A DNA stretch of 64,000 nt from an uncultured Ilyobacter sp. (GTDB lineage: Bacteria; Fusobacteriota; Fusobacteriia; Fusobacteriales; Fusobacteriaceae): assembly GCF_963668515.1 (NCBI RefSeq), contig NZ_OY764864.1:124001-188000 (forward strand), read 5' to 3'. This document shows positions 59,858-64,000 of this stretch, in pieces. The notes beneath the pieces were generated by a model. It had not been told where the DNA came from. It ran no database searches and worked only from the letters and a program-made list of their open reading frames with translations. The translations under genes and the position numbers were made by a program. Within the stretch, counting starts at the first letter, position 1. Each line of letters begins with the position of its first letter.

Positions 59858-59897
59858 CTATCAGTGAATGACCATACAAATTGGTATGGGAGGATAG
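59858..59897 (+). promoter_or_regulatory. Structured leader of rpmG
   Basis: A nested hairpin (outer CTATC/GATAG, inner CCATAC/GTATGG) occupies the 5' leader 35 nt before the rpmG start. It could be an autoregulatory or stability element; I know no named motif that it matches. Confidence 0.4.
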
Positions 59898-59932
59898 TTA
59901 ATAATGTCCGATAAGTGAGTGGAGGTGTAATA

Positions 59933-60085
59933 ATGAGAGTTAATGTCCAATTAGAGTGTACTGAATGTAAAAGAAGAAATTACAGCACTGCTAAAAACAA
60001 AAAGAATACAACAGACAGATTAGAAATGAACAAGTACTGCAAGTGGGATAAGAAAGTAACACTACACAAAGAAACTAAAAAATAA
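59933..60085 (+). CDS. rpmG: Ribosomal protein L33 (bL33)
   Basis: The 50-residue protein [17 protein letters not shown] continues to HKETKK. It has the first CxxC (C9, C12), but in the second site only C36 is kept and the usual fourth Cys is D39 (YCKWDKK), so three of four zinc ligands remain. GGAGGTG precedes ATG 59933. It is the usual first gene of the secE-nusG cluster. Confidence 0.95.
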   Translation: MRVNVQLECTECKRRNYSTAKNKKNTTDRLEMNKYCKWDKKVTLHKETKK

Positions 60086-60115
60086 TCAATATAATAACTT
60101 AAGTTTACAACGTGC

Positions 60116-60191
60116 AGGTCAATGGCTCAATTGGTAGAGCATCGGTCTCCAAAACCGAGGGTTGGGGGTTCGAGTCCCTCTTGACCTGCCA
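60116..60191 (+). tRNA. tRNA-Trp (anticodon CCA)
   Basis: The 76-nt cloverleaf has acceptor AGGTCAA/TTGACCT, anticodon loop CTCCAAA, T-loop GGTTCGAGTCC and an encoded CCA. The tRNA-Trp - secE - nusG order is conserved in many bacteria. Confidence 0.96.
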
Positions 60192-60222
60192 TTTTTTTAT
60201 ATTGAGTATTGAAGGTGGTTCT

Positions 60223-60405
60223 ATGAAATTTATCGAAGAGATAAAAATGGAATATGCTAAGGTGACATGGCCCAATAAAGAGGAAGTGAAACACGCTACT
60301 ATAATTGTTGCAGCTATGAGTGTCGCATTGAGTGTATATTTGGGAGTTTTCGACTTAATTGCTTCTAGACTTTTAGATATGCTCGTATCCAATTTTGGAG
60401 GGTAA
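60223..60405 (+). CDS. secE: Preprotein translocase subunit SecE
   Basis: The 60-residue protein has the conserved amphipathic segment EYAKVTWPNKEEV and a single membrane helix (ATIIVAAMSVALSVYLGVF). It is the short, one-helix SecE of most bacteria. ATG 60223 follows GAAGGTGG; the longer frame from 60112 reads through the tRNA. Confidence 0.95.
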   Translation: MKFIEEIKMEYAKVTWPNKEEVKHATIIVAAMSVALSVYLGVFDLIASRLLDMLVSNFGG

Positions 60406-60408
60406 GGA

Positions 60409-61005
60409 ATGGAAAAAGCTATAGTAAAAAAATGGTTCATGATCCACACTTATTCAGGATATGAGAAAAAAGTGAAAACAGATCTTGAACAGAAAATAGA
60501 AACTCTCGAAAAAGGAGAGATTGTAACAAGAATACTTGTTCCTGAAGAGGAAAGTGTGGAACTAAGAAGAGGTAAAAAGAAAGTTGTGGCAAGAAAACTT
60601 TTTCCTGGATATGTAATGGTTGAGATGATCGTTACTAGGGAGGAGAGTGCTGACGGCATAAACTTCAAAGTCGACTCTGATGCCTGGTATATCATAAGAA
60701 ATACCAATGGGGTAACAGGTTTTGTAGGAGTAGGATCTGATCCTATACCTATGGAAGATGAAGAAGTAGAAAATATATTTAGAGTTATCGGGCTTCATGA
60801 CGGTGATGATAAAGAGGTAAAAGAAACAGTTCAAATTAACTTTGGTGTCGGAGATTATGTCGAGCTTCTTGAAGGTGGACTTTCTGGACACGGAGGAAAA
60901 GTAGCGGAAATCGACATGGAACATAAAAGAGTCAAAGTCATGGTCGAAATGTTTGGTAGGATGACTCCTGTTGAAGTAGGTTTCGACGGTGTCAAAAAAG
61001 CCTAA
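60409..61005 (+). CDS. nusG: Transcription elongation factor NusG
   Basis: The 198-residue protein has the NGN domain (KKWFMIHTYSGYEKKVKTDLE; FPGYVMVEM; NTNGVTGFVG) and a C-terminal KOW domain (FGVGDYVELLEGGLSGHGGKVAEI). It binds RNA polymerase to reduce pausing and links to Rho or ribosomal protein S10. It starts 3 bp after secE. Confidence 0.96.
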   Translation: MEKAIVKKWFMIHTYSGYEKKVKTDLEQKIETLEKGEIVTRILVPEEESVELRRGKKKVVARKLFPGYVMVEMIVTREESADGINFKVDSDAWYIIRNTNGVTGFVGVGSDPIPMEDEEVENIFRVIGLHDGDDKEVKETVQINFGVGDYVELLEGGLSGHGGKVAEIDMEHKRVKVMVEMFGRMTPVEVGFDGVKKA

Positions 61006-61021
61006 GCTACGCTTTCGGCAA

Positions 61022-61049
61022 GTGGGAGATAACAAATCAATATGACCAC
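61022..61049 (+). promoter_or_regulatory. rplK leader motif
   Basis: GTGGGAG at 61022 and GACCACA near 61044-61050 can pair (GTGG/CCAC) just before the rplK ribosome site. The same GTGG...ACCAC pattern recurs before rplA. This resembles conserved leaders seen before rplK in low-GC bacteria; L1 binding is a guess. Confidence 0.4.
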
Positions 61050-61076
61050 AGATATTATGGAGGTGCAACTTAAAAA

Positions 61077-61502
61077 ATGGCAAAAGAAGTAATCGGATTA
61101 ATTAAGTTACAATTACCAGCGGGAAAGGCTAATCCAGCTCCACCAGTAGGACCTGCATTAGGACAGCATGGTGTTAACATCATGGAATTCTGTAAAGCTT
61201 TCAACGCTAAAACTCAAGATAAAGCTGGATGGATAATACCAGTAGAAATTTCTGTTTATAACGACAGAAGTTTTACATTCATTCTAAAGACTCCACCTGC
61301 ATCTGACCTACTTAAAAAATCTGCAGGGATCAAATCGGGAGCTGCTAACTCTAAAAAAGAGACAGCAGGAACAATCACTAAGGCGCAGCTTAAAGAATTA
61401 GCAGAAACTAAAATGCCAGACTTAAATGCTGGAAGTGTTGAAGCAGCTATGAATATTCTTGCTGGATCTGCAAGATCTATGGGAATAAAAATAGTAGACT
61501 AA
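61077..61502 (+). CDS. rplK: Ribosomal protein L11 (uL11)
   Basis: The 141-residue protein has the usual N-terminal [20 protein letters not shown] and C-terminal rRNA-binding domain ([27 protein letters not shown]). It binds the GTPase-associated centre of 23S rRNA. GGAGGTG precedes the ATG. Confidence 0.97.
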   Translation: MAKEVIGLIKLQLPAGKANPAPPVGPALGQHGVNIMEFCKAFNAKTQDKAGWIIPVEISVYNDRSFTFILKTPPASDLLKKSAGIKSGAANSKKETAGTITKAQLKELAETKMPDLNAGSVEAAMNILAGSARSMGIKIVD

Positions 61503-61539
61503 TTTTTGGGAATTGGCTTTATTTATAGAGTGAAAATAA

Positions 61540-61570
61540 GTGGTAGGAACTAAAAATTCCGCTTAACCAC
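61540..61570 (+). promoter_or_regulatory. rplA leader motif, candidate L1-binding hairpin
   Basis: GTGGTAGGAA (61540-61549) and TTCCGCTTAACCAC (61557-61570) form a hairpin with GGAA/TTCC and GTGGT/ACCAC stems interrupted by a bulge. It resembles the L1 binding site of 23S rRNA in shape and lies 21 bp before rplA, so autoregulation is plausible. Confidence 0.45.
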
Positions 61571-61590
61571 AGAAGGAGGAAAGTTAAGGA

Positions 61591-62298
61591 ATGGCTAAAA
61601 GAGGTAAAAAATACTTAGAGATAGCTAAACTAGTTGAGATAGGGAAGCTTTATGATGTGAACGAAGCTTTAGAGCTTGTTGCAAAAACAAAAACTGCGAA
61701 ATTCGTAGAAACTATAGAGGTTGCTCTTAGATTAGGAGTAGACCCAAGACATGCTGACCAACAAATAAGAGGAACTGTAGTTCTTCCACATGGTACAGGT
61801 AAAAATGTTAAGATCCTTGCTATAACTTCTGGAGATAACGTACAGAAAGCTCTAGATGCAGGAGCAGATTATGCAGGAGCAGAAGAGTATATCGAAAAGA
61901 TCCAACAAGGTTGGTTTGACTTTGATGTAGTTATCGCCACTCCAGACATGATGCCTAAGTTAGGAAAATTAGGAAGAGTACTTGGAACAAAAGGACTTAT
62001 GCCTAACCCTAAATCAGGAACAGTAACACCAAACATTGCTCAAGCAGTATCTGAATTCAAGAAAGGAAAGCTTGCCTTTAGAGTAGACAAATTAGGATCT
62101 ATTCACGTACCTATCGGTAAGGCAGATTTCGACGGTGTAAAAATCGAAGAAAACTTCAAAGCTTTTATGGCAGAGATCCAGAGGTTAAAGCCATCAGCAG
62201 CAAAAGGTCAATACCTTAAAACTGTAGCTGTATCCCTAACAATGGGACCAGGGATCAAAATTGATCCACTCCTTGTATCTAAGTACTTAGGTGCATAA
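61591..62298 (+). CDS. rplA: Ribosomal protein L1 (uL1)
   Basis: The 235-residue protein has the L1 core ([48 protein letters not shown]). It builds the L1 stalk at the ribosomal E site. GAAGGAGGA precedes ATG 61591. Confidence 0.97.
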   Translation: MAKRGKKYLEIAKLVEIGKLYDVNEALELVAKTKTAKFVETIEVALRLGVDPRHADQQIRGTVVLPHGTGKNVKILAITSGDNVQKALDAGADYAGAEEYIEKIQQGWFDFDVVIATPDMMPKLGKLGRVLGTKGLMPNPKSGTVTPNIAQAVSEFKKGKLAFRVDKLGSIHVPIGKADFDGVKIEENFKAFMAEIQRLKPSAAKGQYLKTVAVSLTMGPGIKIDPLLVSKYLGA

Positions 62299-62317
62299 TA
62301 GTATTAGTTGGATGAAA

Positions 62318-62451
62318 ATTTAATATATATCCAAACCAAAGACCGTAGGTGGTTCAAACCTTAAATATCCTACCGAGGTTGGGGCAAGTTATCACTAACC
62401 TCAAGTATGCTTTCAACCTCCGTTCCTGTCTTTGGATCGGGGGTTATTTTT
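62318..62451 (+). ncRNA. L10 leader (ribosomal protein autoregulatory RNA) with attenuator
   Basis: The 178-bp gap between rplA and rplJ holds the typical L10-leader pattern (CCTACCGAGGTTGGGGCAAG near the centre) followed by a terminator-type hairpin AACCTCCG/CGGGGGTT (62415-62422 and 62438-62445) with ATTTTT. Binding of the L10-L7/L12 complex to such leaders controls rplJL expression. Confidence 0.7.
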
Positions 62452-62476
62452 CAGAAAAAGAGGAGGTGAATAGATA

Positions 62477-62989
62477 ATGGCAACTGAATTAAAAAAACAG
62501 GTTATAGCTGAACTAAGCGAAAAGATCAAAAAATCTGATTCTATTGTTTTCATTGACTATAGAGGTTTAAAAGTTAATGAAGAAACAGAATTGAGAAAAC
62601 AGATCAGAGAAGCTGGAGCAGAATATATCGTTGCTAAAAACAGACTTTTCAAAATAGCTCTTAAAGAAGCTGGGGTGGAAGATAGTTTTGATGATGTATT
62701 AGAAGGAACTACGGCATTTGCATTTGGATATGGAGACGTTGTGGCGCCTGCTAAAGTGACTTATGACCTAGGTAAAGAATTAGCTCTTAAAAAGAGAGAT
62801 ATATTCAAAATAAAGGCTGGGGTGCTTTCTGGAAAGAGAGTTGAGGCGGCTGAAGTTGAGGCACTAGCTAAACTTCCATCAAGAGAGCAACTACTTTCTA
62901 TGGTGTTGAATGGTATGCTTGGACCTATCAGAAAACTCGCTTATGCAGCTGTAGCTATAGCTGATAAGAAAGAATCTGCAGGAGAATAA
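62477..62989 (+). CDS. rplJ: Ribosomal protein L10 (uL10)
   Basis: The 170-residue protein begins with the L10 domain (SIVFIDYRGLKVNEETELRKQ; YIVAKNRLFKIALKEAG) and ends with the Ala-rich helix that binds L7/L12 dimers. GAGGAGGTG precedes the ATG. It anchors the L7/L12 stalk. Confidence 0.97.
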   Translation: MATELKKQVIAELSEKIKKSDSIVFIDYRGLKVNEETELRKQIREAGAEYIVAKNRLFKIALKEAGVEDSFDDVLEGTTAFAFGYGDVVAPAKVTYDLGKELALKKRDIFKIKAGVLSGKRVEAAEVEALAKLPSREQLLSMVLNGMLGPIRKLAYAAVAIADKKESAGE

Positions 62990-63057
62990 TCTCACAAAGA
63001 TAAAAAAACTAATAAAAATCTTATTATAGAAGATAATAAAAAAGGAGGAATAATTAA

Positions 63058-63420
63058 ATGGCATTCGATAGAGAAAAATTCATCGCTGATTTAGAAGCAA
63101 TGACAGTATTAGAATTAAAAGATTTAGTATCAACATTAGAGGATCACTTCGGTGTAACTGCTGCTGCTCCTGTAGCTGTAGCTGCTGAAGCTGGAGCTGC
63201 TGCTGCAGAAAAAACTGAGTTTGACGTAGTTATAACAAGCGCAGGTGACAAGAAGATAGCAGTAATCAAAGAGCTTAGAGCTATCACTGGACTTGGACTT
63301 AAAGAAGCTAAAGACTTAGCTGAAGCTGGAGGAAATGTTAAAGAAGCTGTTTCTAAAGAGGAAGCTGAAGAAGTAAAAGCTAAATTAGAAGCCGCTGGAG
63401 CTACTGTAGAAGTTAAATAG
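63058..63420 (+). CDS. rplL: Ribosomal protein L7/L12 (bL12)
   Basis: The 120-residue protein has the dimerisation domain ([22 protein letters not shown]), an Ala-rich hinge, and the factor-binding domain ([23 protein letters not shown]). Strong AAAGGAGGA precedes ATG 63058. Confidence 0.98.
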   Translation: MAFDREKFIADLEAMTVLELKDLVSTLEDHFGVTAAAPVAVAAEAGAAAAEKTEFDVVITSAGDKKIAVIKELRAITGLGLKEAKDLAEAGGNVKEAVSKEEAEEVKAKLEAAGATVEVK

Positions 63421-63465
63421 TCTATTTTTTAACTTTTATTAAATCCTACTAACAATTTAAAAAAA

Positions 63466-63495
63466 ATAGGCACTCTTAATTAAGAGTGCCTATTT
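63466..63495 (+). terminator. Attenuator-type terminator between rplL and rpoB
   Basis: A perfect stem AAATAGGCACTCTT/AAGAGTGCCTATTT with loop AATT lies after rplL, followed by only a weak T tract. It probably lowers readthrough so that rpoB is made less than L7/L12. Confidence 0.75.
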
Positions 63496-63553
63496 ACTCA
63501 TTTATAGAGTAATGGCCTTGAAATAAATAAACCGTGAAATATTTTAAATATGA

Positions 63554-63621
63554 AGTTGATATCTAATCTGTGTAAAACAGTATATTTAAACAGATTATTT
63601 TTAATAGGTTAGGTATCAACT
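63554..63621 (+). promoter_or_regulatory. Structured rpoB leader
   Basis: A long-range stem (AGTTGATATCTAA at 63554-63566 with TTAGGTATCAACT at 63609-63621) encloses a second stem that overlaps it slightly (AATCTGT at 63565 with ACAGATT at 63590-63596). It ends about 13 bp before the AAGGGGTG ribosome site of rpoB, close enough to influence translation. I know no named element here. Confidence 0.45.
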
Positions 63622-63649
63622 ATTAAGAACTAACAAGGGGTGTGAAGTA

Positions 63650-64000
63650 ATGGGGAAACTTGTTAAAAGAATGAATTTTGGAAGAATAAAAGAAAGAGGA
63701 GCTATGCCTCACTTCCTAGAATTCCAATTAAATTCCTATGAAGATTTCCTACAAGCCAAAAAAGCTCCAAATACAAGAGAAGATAAAGGACTTGAATCGG
63801 CTTTTAGAGAAATTTTCCCTATTGAGTCTTCTAACGGAGACATCAAACTTGAGTACCTTTCTTATGAACTGCACGAAGCAGAGCCACCAATGAATGATGA
63901 GCTTGAGTGTAAAAAGAGAGGTAAAACCTATTCTGCCTCATTAAAGGTAAGGCTTAGACTCATAAACAAGAAAAGTGGAAACGAGATACAAGAAACATTG
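63650..64000 (+). CDS. rpoB: RNA polymerase beta subunit RpoB (3' partial)
   Basis: The first 117 residues are present (MGKLVKRMNFGRIKERG; PHFLEFQLNSYEDFLQ; FPIESSNGDIKLEYLSYEL), matching the N-terminal protrusion of bacterial RpoB. The frame is open to the window end. AAGGGGTG precedes ATG 63650. Confidence 0.97.
   Translation, partial: MGKLVKRMNFGRIKERGAMPHFLEFQLNSYEDFLQAKKAPNTREDKGLESAFREIFPIESSNGDIKLEYLSYELHEAEPPMNDELECKKRGKTYSASLKVRLRLINKKSGNEIQETL

Noticed and set aside
60112..60222. N-terminal extension of SecE
   Set aside because: The extended frame translates tRNA-Trp. The ATG at 60223 has its own ribosome site and gives a normal 60-residue SecE.

Overview
The window is a low-GC chromosomal segment of a Gram-negative anaerobe, most likely a member of the Fusobacteriaceae (Ilyobacter, Propionigenium, Psychrilyobacter or Cetobacterium type). 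This rests on the 16S rRNA 5' region and general 16S character, on AT-rich Gram-negative genes (heptosyltransferase, secretin, outer-membrane barrel) mixed with Firmicute-like traits (YueI-like protein, SigH-like sigma factor), and on the order rRNA - rpmG - tRNA-Trp - secE - nusG - rplKAJL - rpoB. The species cannot be fixed without a 16S search.

Layout. (1) 1-6664 is an accessory edge. It holds the 3' part of a Wadjet anti-plasmid defence operon (jetC partial, jetD), an IS256-family remnant cut by a complete IS3-family element with a programmed -1 frameshift, the C-terminal end of a serine resolvase, and a 38-bp Tn3-family (Tn1546-type) terminal inverted repeat. The defence genes therefore lie on the inner side of a Tn3-type transposon end. 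(2) 6723-18166 is a metabolic island: LysR regulator, SDR dehydrogenase, glycyl-radical activase, a glycyl radical enzyme (GRE) of the choline-lyase/sulfolyase type, two TauE/SafE (TSUP) exporters, an iron-dependent alcohol dehydrogenase and an SLC13/DASS-type importer. I read it as fermentation of a C2 or C3 organosulfonate (isethionate or dihydroxypropanesulfonate), with sulfite or a sulfonate end product exported; the exact substrate is not fixed.

(3) 19049-35852 is mostly core: an RND/MMPL transporter with a LolA-like protein and an outer-membrane barrel, LPS core genes, recA-recX, plsC, pflB/pflA, a SulP permease and tsaD. Three copies of a non-coding dispersed element built from exact 120-bp tandem units plus a conserved hairpin module (16557-17095, 23427-24075, 33953-34542) sit between these genes. 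(4) 35861-45526 is a type IV pilus/type II secretion-like assembly locus (three prepilin-like proteins, PilM-PilN fusion, PilO, PilP/GspC-like, secretin), followed by two exported proteins that converge on a 47-bp perfect palindrome. (5) 45720-54152 holds a YueI-like gene, murA, rlmB, a SigH-like sigma factor, leuS and proBA. (6) 54375-59732 is a complete rRNA operon (16S-23S-5S-tRNA-Asn-5S) with a strong promoter and visible RNase III stems. (7) 59798-64000 is the rpmG-secE-nusG-rplKAJL-rpoB cluster with several structured leaders, cut by the window end inside rpoB.

All function calls come from reading the translated sequence and motif recognition; no database search was run.
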